NCBI RefSeq assembly: GCF_002072155.1
Contig: NZ_BDIY01000018.1
Coordinates: 1-64,000, forward strand
Length of the DNA: 64,000 nt
Reading direction: 5' to 3'
Source of the DNA: Roseovarius sp. A-2
GTDB lineage: Bacteria > Pseudomonadota > Alphaproteobacteria > Rhodobacterales > Rhodobacteraceae
The position numbers and the translations under genes are program-made. Shown in pieces: positions 44,097-53,585 of this stretch (position 1 is the first letter of the stretch; every line of letters begins with the position of its first letter). The notes under the pieces are model-generated. The model was not told the origin of the DNA and made no database searches. It was given only the letters and a program-made list of their open reading frames with translations.

Positions 44097-45482
44097 TCAT
44101 TCTCCGGAAACACGCGCTGCCATGGATTGCCCGCGCGGCGTGGTGGTTTCGGGGCTATCCCCACCCGCCGCCTTGCGGGCGAGGTAGAGTATCGCACTGA
44201 TATAGGCGACCAGCAGTGCCGCATAGACCGCGAGATAGGCGATGAGCGTGGAGGCGACCATCGGCGCGGGTACGGCGGCCACGGCCTGTTCGGTACTTAG
44301 CACGCCGTCCACCAGCCAGGGCTGACGCCCGATCTCGGTCGTGTACCAGCCCGCCAGCGTGGCGACCCAGCCCGACAGCGCCATCGGCACCATCGCCCAG
44401 AGCACCGGACGCGGCAGCCCCTCGACCCCGGCGCGGCGGCGCGTCATCAGGATTGCCGCCCCCCAGCTGAGGAACAGCATGGCAAAGCCGGTGCCGACCA
44501 TCAGCCGAAAGCTGTAAAAGACCGGCGCGACGGGCGGATGCATGACGCTGCCATCCTCACCGACGAAATCGTTGAGCCCGGGCACCACACCCGCCGCGTG
44601 ATGCTTGAGAATGAGCGAGGCCCCGTTGGGAATGCCCATCTCGAACCGATTTTCGCGCGCGTCCTCGTCCGGCACCGCGAAAAGCAGTAGCGGCGCATTG
44701 CCCCGCGTTTCCCAATTACCTTCCATCGCGGCCACCTTGGCGGGCTGATGTTCCAGCGTATTCAGCCCGTGGAAATCGCCCGCGAGGATTTGCAGCGGAA
44801 TGAGAGCCGCGCCGACGAAAACCCCGGTGCGCAGCGTCGCGCGTACCGCGTCAGAGCGGTCCCCCCAGAGCCAGCGCAGCGCCGAGACGCCCGCGATGAG
44901 GAAGGCCACCGTCAAACCGCTCGCCAACAGCATATGTGTCAAACGGTAAGGCATCGACGGGTTGAAGAGGATCGCCATCCAGTCGGTCGCATGCGCCACG
45001 CCGTCGCGCATCTCGAAACCCACGGGCGTGTGCATCCAACTGTTGAGCACCAGGATCCAGAAGGCCGACATCGTGGTGCCGAAGGCCACGAGGAAGGTGG
45101 CCAGCGTGTGCGTCCAGACAGGTACCCGCGACGCGCCGAACAGCATGATGCCGAGGAACACCGCCTCCAGGAAAAACGCCGTCAGCACCTCATAGGCCAG
45201 TAGCGGCCCGGCGATATTGCCCACGGTTTCCATGAACCCGGGCCAGTTGGTGCCGAACTGAAACGACATAGTGATGCCCGAAACCACGCCCATGCCGAAA
45301 CTGAGCGCAAAGACCTTCACCCAGAAACGATAGGCCTCCATCCACTTGTCATTGCCCGTCCGCTGCCATGCCAGCTTGAACGCCAGCAGCATCCAGCCCA
45401 GCGCGATGGTGATCGTGGGAGACAGGATATGGAACGACATATTCGCCCCAAATTGAATACGCGACAGCAACAGCGTGTCCAT
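44097..45482 (-). CDS. cydA: Cytochrome bd-type ubiquinol oxidase subunit I (CioA-like, short Q-loop)
   Basis: 461 residues, shorter than the 520 or so of E. coli CydA because the Q-loop is short, as in cyanide-insensitive CioA oxidases. RIQFGANMSFHILSP carries the conserved haem histidine; FQFGTNWPGF, PLLAYEVLTAFFLEA and TTEIGRQPWLV are conserved blocks. These oxidases usually contain haem b and d or only b and support growth at low oxygen or under respiratory stress. It starts the cydA-cydB pair. Confidence 0.92.
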   Translation of the reverse strand: MDTLLLSRIQFGANMSFHILSPTITIALGWMLLAFKLAWQRTGNDKWMEAYRFWVKVFALSFGMGVVSGITMSFQFGTNWPGFMETVGNIAGPLLAYEVLTAFFLEAVFLGIMLFGASRVPVWTHTLATFLVAFGTTMSAFWILVLNSWMHTPVGFEMRDGVAHATDWMAILFNPSMPYRLTHMLLASGLTVAFLIAGVSALRWLWGDRSDAVRATLRTGVFVGAALIPLQILAGDFHGLNTLEHQPAKVAAMEGNWETRGNAPLLLFAVPDEDARENRFEMGIPNGASLILKHHAAGVVPGLNDFVGEDGSVMHPPVAPVFYSFRLMVGTGFAMLFLSWGAAILMTRRRAGVEGLPRPVLWAMVPMALSGWVATLAGWYTTEIGRQPWLVDGVLSTEQAVAAVPAPMVASTLIAYLAVYAALLVAYISAILYLARKAAGGDSPETTTPRGQSMAARVSGE

Positions 45483-45582
45483 GAGGTGACCTCCGGTATG
45501 GGTTCACGTCATAACATAGATGTCAAACCGGTGATTTGCCCCCCCTGCGACACAGTGCTCAGGCCTCATGGTCGGCGATGCT

Positions 45583-46275
45583 TCAGTCCTGCGCCTTGCC
45601 GCGGATCGAATGGAACTTGCGCAGAAGGTGCTCTTTCATCAACTTTCCCGACCGCTCGGCATCGCGGGAGCAGAGCGCCTGTGCGATGGCCTCGTGCTCC
45701 TCGACCGCCGCGCGCCAGCGTTCCGGCGTGAGATTGGCCTGATAGCGCGCGCGCTGAACGCGAAAGGCCAGCAATTCATGCGACCGCAGCAGCGTGTCAT
45801 TTCCGGTTGCCCCGAGAATGGCGTTATGGATCGCCTGATTGATGCGGAAATAGGTCGGCCGGTCCGCTTGCTCGAAGGTGCGGCGCAAATCCTGTGTCAG
45901 GCGCTTTATCTCTTGCAGGGTCGCATCCGTTGCCTGTTCCGCGGCGAGTTCCCCGCCCAGCCCTTCGAGGGCGGCCAGCACCCGAAATACCTCGGCCAGT
46001 TCAGCCTCGCTCTGGCGGGTGATCACGGCACCGCGATGCGGAATGAGATCGAGCAGCCCCTCGGCGGCCAGCACCTTGAGCGCCTCACGCAATGGCGTGC
46101 GCGAGACGCCGAATTGTTCGGTCAGGGCCTTCTCGTTGATCTTTTCACCGGGCTGCAATTGCCCTTCGAGGACCATCTGCCGCAGGCGGTTGGTGATCTC
46201 GACGGCCAGCGCCGTGCGGCCGATCGGATCAGGTTTGAGGAGGGTCATCGGGGCCTCTTGGCTTTGGTCATCCAT
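45583..46275 (-). CDS. GntR-family transcriptional regulator (FCD subfamily)
   Basis: 230 residues. The winged helix (about 18-85) contains INEKALTEQFGVSRTPLREALKVLAAEGLL, the GntR recognition region. The C-terminal FCD domain has helices with metal-coordinating pattern residues (FRINQAIHNAILGATGN and EHEAIAQAL). FadR/FCD regulators usually respond to short organic acids and repress neighbouring catabolic genes. Its start overlaps the stop of the FAD/Fe-S dehydrogenase gene by eight bases, so it probably controls this cluster. Confidence 0.9.
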   Translation of the reverse strand: MDDQSQEAPMTLLKPDPIGRTALAVEITNRLRQMVLEGQLQPGEKINEKALTEQFGVSRTPLREALKVLAAEGLLDLIPHRGAVITRQSEAELAEVFRVLAALEGLGGELAAEQATDATLQEIKRLTQDLRRTFEQADRPTYFRINQAIHNAILGATGNDTLLRSHELLAFRVQRARYQANLTPERWRAAVEEHEAIAQALCSRDAERSGKLMKEHLLRKFHSIRGKAQD

Positions 46276-49198
46276 CGTTGCGGCCTTCCCTTACAGCATT
46301 TTCCGACGCCCTGTCGAAGATTTCCGCGATATGTAGCGCGCGGCGGTCGGTGCCGTCGGCGATCTGGTGGCGGCAGGAGGTGCCATTGGCGATCAGAAGA
46401 TCCTCGGGCGCAGCGGCGCGCACGGCGGGCAGCAGGGACAATTCGCCCATTTTCTGCGAGACCTCGATGGTTTCCGCCTGATAGCCGAACGCCCCTGCCA
46501 TGCCGCAGCAACTGCTCTCGATGGTTTGCGGGTCAAGCCCGGGGATGAGCGCCAGCGCCTGCCCCATATCGCCCATCACGCCCGCCGCTTTTTGATGGCA
46601 GTGACCGTGGACGTGGGCGGTTTGCTCAAGATGGCCAAGCGGTAACTTAAGCTTTCCGGCGCGGGATTCTCGGGCGATGAACTCCTCGAAGAGAAGGGCA
46701 TTTTCCGACAAGAGCCGCGCGTCGTCGCCGGGCAAAAGCGTCAGAAACTCGTCACGCAGGGTCAGCAGGCACGAGGGCTCCAGCCCCACCACAGGCACGC
46801 CCACGCGGATATGCGGCAGGAGCGCATCAAGGGTACGCTGGGCCTCGGCGCGCGCCTTGTCGATCATCCCCGCCGCCAGATAAGTGCGACCACAACAGAG
46901 AGGGCGACCGGGGGCGTGGGCGGTGATCACCTCGTAGCCCGCACGGGAAAGGACGCGCAGCGCGGCACGGGGGATCTCCGGCTCCATCCAGCGGTTGAAC
47001 GAGTCGGTGAAGAGAATGACCTTGCCCGCCTTGGTCGCGGCGCGGGCGCGCTTTACCTCGGCGTCGCGAAAATAATCGCCGCGAAAGAGCGGCAGTGACC
47101 GCGCACGCGCCAGCCCGGTAAGCCGTTCGCCCAGGGCCGCCAGAATCGGGACCCGGTTGCGCAGGGTTATGAGGCCCCGCAGCGCCACGGCGAGGCGTGC
47201 ATAGCGCGGCATCTCTGCAATCAGCCGGGCGCGCAAGCCGAACCCAAGCTTTTGGCCGCGCTGATAGAGCACCTCGGTCTTCATCCTGGCCATGTCCACG
47301 CCGGTGGGGCATTCACGCTTGCAGGCCTTGCAGCTGACGCAGAGCTTCATCGTCTCGGCCATTTCGTCGGAAAAGAGCGCGTCCTTGCCCAAGCGCCCCG
47401 AGAGCGCGAGGCGCAGCGTGTTGGCGCGGCCCCGGGTCACGTCGCGCTCATCGCGCGTCACCCGGTAGCTGGGGCACATCGCGCCGCCCGCCAGCTTTCG
47501 GCAGGCACCGTTATTGTTGCACATCTCGACCGCGCCCTGAAATCCACCGCCCTTTCCGGGCCAGGCAGACCAGTCATGCCCGGTCTTGAGATCGGCGAAA
47601 TCATAGCCCGGCGGATAGCGCATCAGGCTGCGGTCATCCATCTTCGGCGCATGGACGATCTTGCCGGGGTTGAGCCGGGTGTCGGGATCGAAGGCCGCCT
47701 TGACCTCCTCGAAGGCACGCAGGATGCGCGGCCCGAACATCGCGCCGTGAAACTCGGAGCGCACGATACCGTCGCCATGCTCGCCGGAATGCGAGCCCTT
47801 GTACTCGCGCACCATCTCGAACGCGGCTTCGGCAATCTCGCGCATCTTGCGCACGTCCTGCTCCAGCTTGAGGTTGAGCACCGGGCGCACGTGCAGGCAT
47901 CCTTCGGAGGCGTGGGCGTACCATGTGCCGGTGGTGCCGTGCTTATGAAAGACTTCGGTCAGCCGGTCGGTGTAATCCGCGAGATAGTCAAGCGGCACGG
48001 CACAATCCTCGACAAAGGACACGGGCTTTCCCTCGTCCTTCATCGACATCATGATGTTGAGTCCCGCCTTGCGCAGTTCTCCGATCTCGGCGGCAAGCGT
48101 CATATCCCAGACCTCGACGACACCGCCCTCGTGGCTGCCGCCCTTGCCGAACCCGTAGCCGAGATCCGACAGGGTGTCGGCCAGGCGGCGCATGTTCTCT
48201 TCGTTCTCGGGCGGGCTGTCAGCGAATTCCACCAGCAGCATCGCCGCCGGGGCGCCTCTCACGAATTGCTCCAGCGTTCTCGCATATAGCGGGATCGCGC
48301 GGGCGAGGTCGATCATCGTCGAATCGACCAGTTCGACCGAGGTGGGGCCAAGCGCCACCAGCGATTTCGCGGCCTCCATCGCAGCGCGGAAGGTCGGGAA
48401 ATGGCACACCCCCAAGACGCGGGTCTTGGAGGGCAGGGGAGAGAGCTTGATCTCGATGGCGGTGGAGGTGGCGAGCGTGCCCTCGGAGCCAATCAGAAGA
48501 TGGGCGAGGTTGATGGGTCTGTCGCCGGGCACCAGCGCGTCGATATTGTAGCCGCCGACCCGGCGCTGCACCTGTGGGAAGCGCGCAGCGATCTCCTCGG
48601 CCTCGCGCGCCCCGAGATCAAGCATCTGCCGCAAGAGCTGTTCGGGCACGCGATTACCTGATCCGGGGCCGAAATCGAACGGGGTGCCATCGGCGAGATA
48701 GCCCTCGATTCGGGTGACATTGTCGCGCGTCGTGCCATAACGCAGCGAGCGTGAGCCGCAGGAATTGTTGCCAACCATACCACCGATGGTGGCGCGCGAG
48801 GCAGTGGAGACATCAACCGGAAACCACAGCCCATGCGGTTTCAGCGCGCGGTTGAGATCATCCAGAACGATTCCCGGTTCGACCACCGCACGCCGCCCCT
48901 CTACATCCAGCTCAAGGACGTGGTTGAGGTGCTTGGAGCAATCGACGATCAGCCCGGAATTCACCGTCTGCCCGCATTGCGAGGTGCCGCCGCCGCGCAT
49001 TGTAAGCGGGATTTCAGCGGTGCGGGCGGCCTCGATGGCGGCGGCGATATCCTCGGGCGTGCGCGGCACGATCACGCCGGCTGGCATAATCTGGTAGATC
49101 GAGGCATCGGTCGCATATCGCCCGCGTGAGAAGGCGTCAAAACGGGCCTCCCCCCGCAGCTCGCGGCTGAGGCGGTCTTGAATGGCGCTGTCCAGCAT
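46268..49198 (-). CDS. FAD- and Fe-S-containing 2-hydroxyacid dehydrogenase (GlcD/YdiJ-like fusion)
   Basis: 976 residues. The N-terminal half is a FAD_binding_4/FAD-oxidase_C module (LTMRGGGTSQCGQTVNSG for FAD). The C-terminal half carries a 4Fe-4S motif CVSCKACKRECPTGVDMARM and CCG domains (HGHCHQKAAG, SSCCGMAGAFGY). Such fusions oxidise D-lactate, glycolate or D-2-hydroxyglutarate and pass electrons to the quinone pool. The ATG at 49198 has GGGGGA upstream; the open frame beyond it runs into the divergent promoter. Its neighbour, a glyoxylate-type aminotransferase, makes glycolate or another 2-hydroxyacid plausible. Confidence 0.85.
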   Translation of the reverse strand: MLDSAIQDRLSRELRGEARFDAFSRGRYATDASIYQIMPAGVIVPRTPEDIAAAIEAARTAEIPLTMRGGGTSQCGQTVNSGLIVDCSKHLNHVLELDVEGRRAVVEPGIVLDDLNRALKPHGLWFPVDVSTASRATIGGMVGNNSCGSRSLRYGTTRDNVTRIEGYLADGTPFDFGPGSGNRVPEQLLRQMLDLGAREAEEIAARFPQVQRRVGGYNIDALVPGDRPINLAHLLIGSEGTLATSTAIEIKLSPLPSKTRVLGVCHFPTFRAAMEAAKSLVALGPTSVELVDSTMIDLARAIPLYARTLEQFVRGAPAAMLLVEFADSPPENEENMRRLADTLSDLGYGFGKGGSHEGGVVEVWDMTLAAEIGELRKAGLNIMMSMKDEGKPVSFVEDCAVPLDYLADYTDRLTEVFHKHGTTGTWYAHASEGCLHVRPVLNLKLEQDVRKMREIAEAAFEMVREYKGSHSGEHGDGIVRSEFHGAMFGPRILRAFEEVKAAFDPDTRLNPGKIVHAPKMDDRSLMRYPPGYDFADLKTGHDWSAWPGKGGGFQGAVEMCNNNGACRKLAGGAMCPSYRVTRDERDVTRGRANTLRLALSGRLGKDALFSDEMAETMKLCVSCKACKRECPTGVDMARMKTEVLYQRGQKLGFGLRARLIAEMPRYARLAVALRGLITLRNRVPILAALGERLTGLARARSLPLFRGDYFRDAEVKRARAATKAGKVILFTDSFNRWMEPEIPRAALRVLSRAGYEVITAHAPGRPLCCGRTYLAAGMIDKARAEAQRTLDALLPHIRVGVPVVGLEPSCLLTLRDEFLTLLPGDDARLLSENALLFEEFIARESRAGKLKLPLGHLEQTAHVHGHCHQKAAGVMGDMGQALALIPGLDPQTIESSCCGMAGAFGYQAETIEVSQKMGELSLLPAVRAAAPEDLLIANGTSCRHQIADGTDRRALHIAEIFDRASENAVREGRNDG

Positions 49199-49233
49199 GG
49201 TCCCCCGATCCGGTCGTGGTTTGAGATAATGTC

Positions 49234-49261
49234 TTGACAGAATATTGAATTCAGAATTCAA
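49234..49261 (+). promoter_or_regulatory. Operator palindrome overlapping the aminotransferase promoter
   Basis: TTGAATTC-A-GAATTCAA (49245-49261) is a perfect 17-bp palindrome between the divergent dehydrogenase and aminotransferase genes. TTGACA at 49234-49239 is a good -35 element directly before it, so a bound regulator would cover the promoter. The GntR protein encoded at the end of the dehydrogenase operon is the natural candidate. Confidence 0.6.
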
Positions 49262-49343
49262 TTCAACAAAATTCACCTGCACCCGAGTCTTCGCCACTCG
49301 GCCCCTCGCGGGCGCAGGTGCCGTCATCTTGAGGAGGAACGAC

Positions 49344-50528
49344 ATGCCTGCTGGCCGCCATTTTCTACAAATCCCGGGGCCGTCGAACGTGCCTGACCGC
49401 ATCCTGCGGGCAATGGACTATCCGACGATGGATCACCGTGGCCCGGCCTTTGCCGATGTTGGGCGCAAGGCGCTTGAGGGGATGAAGAGCATCTTCCAAA
49501 CCGAAGGCCGCGTGGTGATCTACCCATCGTCCGGCACCGGCGCGTGGGAAGCCGCACTGGTAAACACGCTGTCGCCGGGCGACACGGTGCTGATGTATGA
49601 GACAGGGCATTTCGCGACCCTGTGGAAGAAGCTGGCCGAAAAGCTGGGCCTGAACCCCGTCTTCATCGAGGGCGACTGGCGCGGCGGGGCCGACGCGGCG
49701 GCCATCGAGGAGCATCTGCGCGGCGACAAAGGCCAAGACATCAAGGCAGTTTGCGTCGTGCATAACGAGACCTCGACCGGCTCTGTTACAGATGTGGCCG
49801 CCGTGCGCCGCGCCATCGACGCGGCGGGCCACTCGGCGCTCTTGATGGTCGATACGATTTCCTCGCTCGCCTCGGTCGACTACCGGCATGACGAGTGGGG
49901 CGTGGATGTGACGGTTGCGGGCTCGCAAAAGGGGTTAATGCTGCCGCCGGGCCTGTCGTTCAATGCCATCAGCGACAAGGCGATGAACGCGTCCGAGAGC
50001 GCGGGGCTAATCCGCTCCTACTGGAGCTGGTCCGAGATGGCAGGGCCGAACGACACCGGCTATTTCCCTTACACGCCCGCGACCAACCTGCTTTATGGTC
50101 TCAACGAGGCGATTGACATGCTGCACGAGGAGGGGCTGGAAAATGTCTTTTCCCGGCATCAGCGGCACGGTAGGGCGGCGCGCGCGGCGGTCGAGGCCTG
50201 GGGGCTGGAGGTGCTGTGCAACACGCCCTCCGACCGCTCGCCGGTGCTGACGGCGGTGATGGTGCCCGAGGGGCATTCGGCCGACAATTTCCGCGCTGTC
50301 ACCTTGCGCAATTACGACATGTCGCTTGGCAATGGCCTCTCGAAGGTCGCCGACCGGGTGTTCCGGATCGGGCACTTGGGCGATTTCAACGATCTGATGC
50401 TGATCGGCACGCTGGCCGGTGTGGAAATGGGCCTGCGCGATGCCGGCGTGCCATATAGCGCGGGCGGGGTTCAGGCCGCGATGGACGTCCTGGGGCAGAC
50501 CGCCCAGGCCAATCGCGCCGCCGCCTGA
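49344..50528 (+). CDS. Class V aminotransferase, serine/aspartate--glyoxylate type
   Basis: 394 residues of fold-type I. IPGPSNVPDRILRAMDYPTMDHRGP is the signature N-terminus of glyoxylate aminotransferases, and the PLP lysine is K196 in VAGSQKGLMLPPG. The family includes serine--glyoxylate (SgaA) and aspartate--glyoxylate (BhcA) enzymes, which cannot be separated here. The ATG at 49344 has a strong GAGGAGG ribosome binding site. It heads an operon with TRAP dctPQM, an enoyl-CoA hydratase and a CoA-transferase. The other three genes of the beta-hydroxyaspartate cycle are not present, which argues against a complete Bhc cluster here. Confidence 0.85.
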   Translation: MPAGRHFLQIPGPSNVPDRILRAMDYPTMDHRGPAFADVGRKALEGMKSIFQTEGRVVIYPSSGTGAWEAALVNTLSPGDTVLMYETGHFATLWKKLAEKLGLNPVFIEGDWRGGADAAAIEEHLRGDKGQDIKAVCVVHNETSTGSVTDVAAVRRAIDAAGHSALLMVDTISSLASVDYRHDEWGVDVTVAGSQKGLMLPPGLSFNAISDKAMNASESAGLIRSYWSWSEMAGPNDTGYFPYTPATNLLYGLNEAIDMLHEEGLENVFSRHQRHGRAARAAVEAWGLEVLCNTPSDRSPVLTAVMVPEGHSADNFRAVTLRNYDMSLGNGLSKVADRVFRIGHLGDFNDLMLIGTLAGVEMGLRDAGVPYSAGGVQAAMDVLGQTAQANRAAA

Positions 50529-50649
50529 CGGTGGATGTTCCGCGCGGGAGGAGGAGCCTGCGCGGGACGCACCCGAGATGTTCGGGCAACGCAAAGACCA
50601 CCGTGCGGACGGAGCCGTGCGGGACATTGAAACCAAGGGAGGAAAGATA

Positions 50650-51624
50650 ATGAAAAAAACACTGATTGCAGCCGTTGTGGCCTCGTTCGCGGCCCTGCCC
50701 GCCACGGCGGCCGACACGACGTTGAAATTCGGCCATGTCGGCGCGCCCGGTTCGCTCTTCGAGGCGACCGCCAATCACTACGCCGCCTGCGTGGCCGAGA
50801 AATCCGGCGGCTCGGTTGAAGTACAGACTTTTGGGTCGTCACAGCTTGGCAAGGACAAGGAGCTGTTGCAGAAGCTCAAGCTGGGGCAGGTCGATTTCGC
50901 GCTGCCCTCGTCGGTGATGTCCTCGGTCGACAGCGTTTTCGGCATTTTCGAGATGCCTTATATCATCAAGGATCGCGACCATATGCGCCGCGTGCAGGAT
51001 GCGATGATGGACACGTTTCAGGGCGCGGCCAACGACAATGGCTATCACATTGTGGGCTTGGCCGAGAACGGCTTTCGCAACATCACCAACAATATCCGCC
51101 CGATCAACACGCCCGAGGATCTGCAAGGCGTCAAGCTGCGCACGCCCAATGGTCAATGGCGCGTGAAGATGTTCAAGCAATACGGCGCGAACCCGACCCC
51201 GATGGCGTTCTCGGACGTGTTTACCGCGCTGCAGACCGGCGTGATCGACGGGCAGGAAAACCCCTATGCGCAGATCGCCTCGGCCAAGTTTCAGGAGGTG
51301 CAGAAGTATCTGTCGATCACCGGGCATGTCTACACGCCTGCCTATATCCTCGCCTCGGAAAAACACTTCGGCAAGCATTCCGAAGAGGTACAGGCGATGC
51401 TGAGCGACTGCGCGGCAGAGACCCAGACCTTCACCTATGAGAAGGCGGCGGAGCTTGAGACCGAATTGCTCGGCGTGATCAAGGACGCGGGCGTCGAGGT
51501 GAACGAGGCCGACAAGGACGCCTTCATCACCGCCTCCAAGCCGATCTACGAAGCCTTTGCTGCCGAGGTCGATGGCGGGCAGGAGATGATCGACAAGGTG
51601 CTCGCGCTTGGCAACGCAAGCTAA
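50650..51624 (+). CDS. dctP: TRAP transporter substrate-binding protein
   Basis: 324 residues with a signal peptide (about 1-22, PATAA-DTTL). TLKFGHVGAPGS begins the DctP fold, and GVKLRTPNGQWRVKMFKQYG holds the conserved arginine that binds the ligand carboxylate, followed by DVFTALQTGVIDGQENP. The ligand is therefore an organic acid. The ATG has GGGAGGAAAG upstream. It is followed, after a hairpin, by the two membrane subunits. Confidence 0.93.
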   Translation: MKKTLIAAVVASFAALPATAADTTLKFGHVGAPGSLFEATANHYAACVAEKSGGSVEVQTFGSSQLGKDKELLQKLKLGQVDFALPSSVMSSVDSVFGIFEMPYIIKDRDHMRRVQDAMMDTFQGAANDNGYHIVGLAENGFRNITNNIRPINTPEDLQGVKLRTPNGQWRVKMFKQYGANPTPMAFSDVFTALQTGVIDGQENPYAQIASAKFQEVQKYLSITGHVYTPAYILASEKHFGKHSEEVQAMLSDCAAETQTFTYEKAAELETELLGVIKDAGVEVNEADKDAFITASKPIYEAFAAEVDGGQEMIDKVLALGNAS

Positions 51625-51631
51625 GCACCCC

Positions 51632-51659
51632 TCCGGTGGCCCTGACCGGGGCCGCCGGA
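51632..51659 (+). terminator. Hairpin between dctP and dctQ, likely attenuator
   Basis: TCCGG-T-GGCC and GGCC-G-CCGGA form a nine-pair stem eight bases after the dctP stop, with no T-tract. As in many TRAP operons it may stabilise the binding-protein mRNA or reduce read-through to the membrane genes. Confidence 0.5.
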
Positions 51660-51741
51660 TGATCCCTGACACATGAATGACGGCCCGATCCCGGCGCGCC
51701 TGCGTGACGGTAGGGGTTGATGCAGCGCAAGACAGGCCCGA

Positions 51742-52296
51742 ATGAACCCTCTCCTTCACCGAACAAACCGGATCGCAAGCAGTCTTCTGGAATGGACCAC
51801 CGTTCTGCTTATGGTCGGCCTAACCGCCATCGTGATCGTGGCCGTGCTCGCCCGCCTGATGGGGCAGAGCTTTTCCTGGTATGACGAAGTGGCGGCGATC
51901 ATGCTTGCCTGGATCACCTATTATGGCTCGGCGCTCGCCGCGCTGCACCGGCGGCATATCGGCTTCGACTCGGTGCTGCTGGCCATCCCGCCCCGCGCGC
52001 GGATGATGGCGGTGCTGGTGGGCGAGGCGCTTGTGCTCATCTTCTTCGTGCTGATGGCGCGAGCGGGCTTTCAAGTGCTGGAAGTGCTGGAGGGTGACAG
52101 CCTGACCTCACTGCCTTGGGTGCCGATCCAATTCACTCAATCGGTCATCCCCATCGGTGCCATACTCTTCATCATCTGCCAATTGCTGAGCCTGCCGCAT
52201 TACTGGGCCAAGACGGCGCAAGGCATATCGCTTGAGCATGCCGAGATCGAGGAAGAGGTCGAAACCGAAATGGAAAAGAACAAGGAGCGCGGCTGA
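51742..52296 (+). CDS. dctQ: TRAP transporter small permease
   Basis: 184 residues with four membrane helices. FSWYDEVAAIMLAWITYYGSALAALHRRHIGFD is the DctQ signature. The long acidic C-terminus (EIEEEVETEMEKNKERG) is cytoplasmic. Its stop shares bases with the dctM start (TGATG), so the membrane subunits are coupled. Confidence 0.9.
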   Translation: MNPLLHRTNRIASSLLEWTTVLLMVGLTAIVIVAVLARLMGQSFSWYDEVAAIMLAWITYYGSALAALHRRHIGFDSVLLAIPPRARMMAVLVGEALVLIFFVLMARAGFQVLEVLEGDSLTSLPWVPIQFTQSVIPIGAILFIICQLLSLPHYWAKTAQGISLEHAEIEEEVETEMEKNKERG

Positions 52297-53576
52297 TGCT
52301 GATGCTGGCGATTTTCTTAGCCCTCGTGGCGATGATCTGCATCAACGTGCCGATCGCGATCGGGCTGGCACTTGCAGGCGTCATGGGGCTTCTGGTCACC
52401 GAAGGGGCGGGTAGCCTCGTGACGATCGCGCTCGACATGTATGACGGCTCGACCAAATTCTCGCTGATTGCGATCCCGATGTTCGTGCTGGCGGGTGCGA
52501 TCATGAACGCGGGCGGCATCACCGACCGGCTGATCAATTTCGTCTCGGCGATCATCGGCTTCGTCCGCGGTGGCCTCGCCATGGTCAATATCGGCGTATC
52601 GTTGTTTTTCGCCGAAATCTCCGGTTCTGCGGTAGCGGATGTGGCGGCGATGGGATCAATCCTTATCCCGCAGATGAAGAAACGCGGCTATTCCAAGGAG
52701 CTTTCGGCGGCCGTCACATCATCTTCGGCCTCACTGGCAATCATCATCCCGCCGTCAATCCCGATGATCCTCTATGCGGCGTCGGCCAACACCTCGGTTG
52801 AGCAGCTGTTCGTCGCAGGTGTGGTTCCGGGCCTTCTGGGCGCGTTCGGGCTGATGATGGTCGCCTATATCTTCGCCCGCCGCTACAACCTGCCGACCGA
52901 AGAGGCGTTCAACATCCCGCGCCTGCGCGAGACCTTCATAGACGCGCTGCCCGCCTTCACGCTGCCGGTGATCATCCTTGGCGGCATCTTCGGCGGATTC
53001 GTCACCGCGACAGAGGCGGCAGGGCTGGCAGTGATCGCGGCCATCGTGGTGTCGGCCTGGTATCGGCAGATCGACATCGCTCATCTGCGCCGTGCCATGC
53101 TCGATGGTGGCATGCAGACCGCCGTCGTGATGCTGCTGGTCGCGGCCTCGGTGCTGATGGGCGGGTTCCTCACCCGCGCGCAGATCCCGCAGCAACTGGC
53201 GCAGGGCATTCTCAACATTACAGATCAGCAATGGGCGATCCTGCTCATTCTCAACTTCTTCTTCCTGGTGATCGGGTTCTTTCTGCACTCGGCTGCGGCG
53301 ATCATCCTCGTGATTCCGATTGTCATGCCGCTGATCACGGCGGCGGGTATCGACCCGGTGCATTTCGGTCTGGTTGTGACGCTGAACCTTGCCATCGGTC
53401 AGCAGACGCCCCCCGTGGCCTCGGTGCTGATCACATCCTGCGCGGTGGCGCGAGCCAATATCTGGGAGGTGTCCAAGGTCAATATCTGGTTCGTGCTGGT
53501 GCTTCTGGTCGTGCTGATGCTGTGCACCTATGTGCCGTCGGTGCCGCTGTTCCTCGTCGAATACTTTTACCGCTAG
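52296..53576 (+). CDS. dctM: TRAP transporter large permease
   Basis: 426 residues with about twelve membrane helices. INVPIAIGLALAGVMGL, SLIAIPMFVLAGAIMNAGGI, FFAEISGSAVADVAAMGSIL and ASLAIIIPPSIPMILYA are conserved DctM blocks containing the sodium-binding hairpins. With DctP and DctQ it imports an organic acid driven by sodium. The ech gene follows after nine bases. Confidence 0.93.
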   Translation: MLMLAIFLALVAMICINVPIAIGLALAGVMGLLVTEGAGSLVTIALDMYDGSTKFSLIAIPMFVLAGAIMNAGGITDRLINFVSAIIGFVRGGLAMVNIGVSLFFAEISGSAVADVAAMGSILIPQMKKRGYSKELSAAVTSSSASLAIIIPPSIPMILYAASANTSVEQLFVAGVVPGLLGAFGLMMVAYIFARRYNLPTEEAFNIPRLRETFIDALPAFTLPVIILGGIFGGFVTATEAAGLAVIAAIVVSAWYRQIDIAHLRRAMLDGGMQTAVVMLLVAASVLMGGFLTRAQIPQQLAQGILNITDQQWAILLILNFFFLVIGFFLHSAAAIILVIPIVMPLITAAGIDPVHFGLVVTLNLAIGQQTPPVASVLITSCAVARANIWEVSKVNIWFVLVLLVVLMLCTYVPSVPLFLVEYFYR

Positions 53577-53585
53577 GGGGCTGCC

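Noticed and set aside
49344..50528. Complete beta-hydroxyaspartate cycle (bhcABCD)
   Set aside because: The aminotransferase could be BhcA-like, but no aldolase, dehydratase or iminosuccinate reductase genes follow; TRAP and CoA genes do instead.
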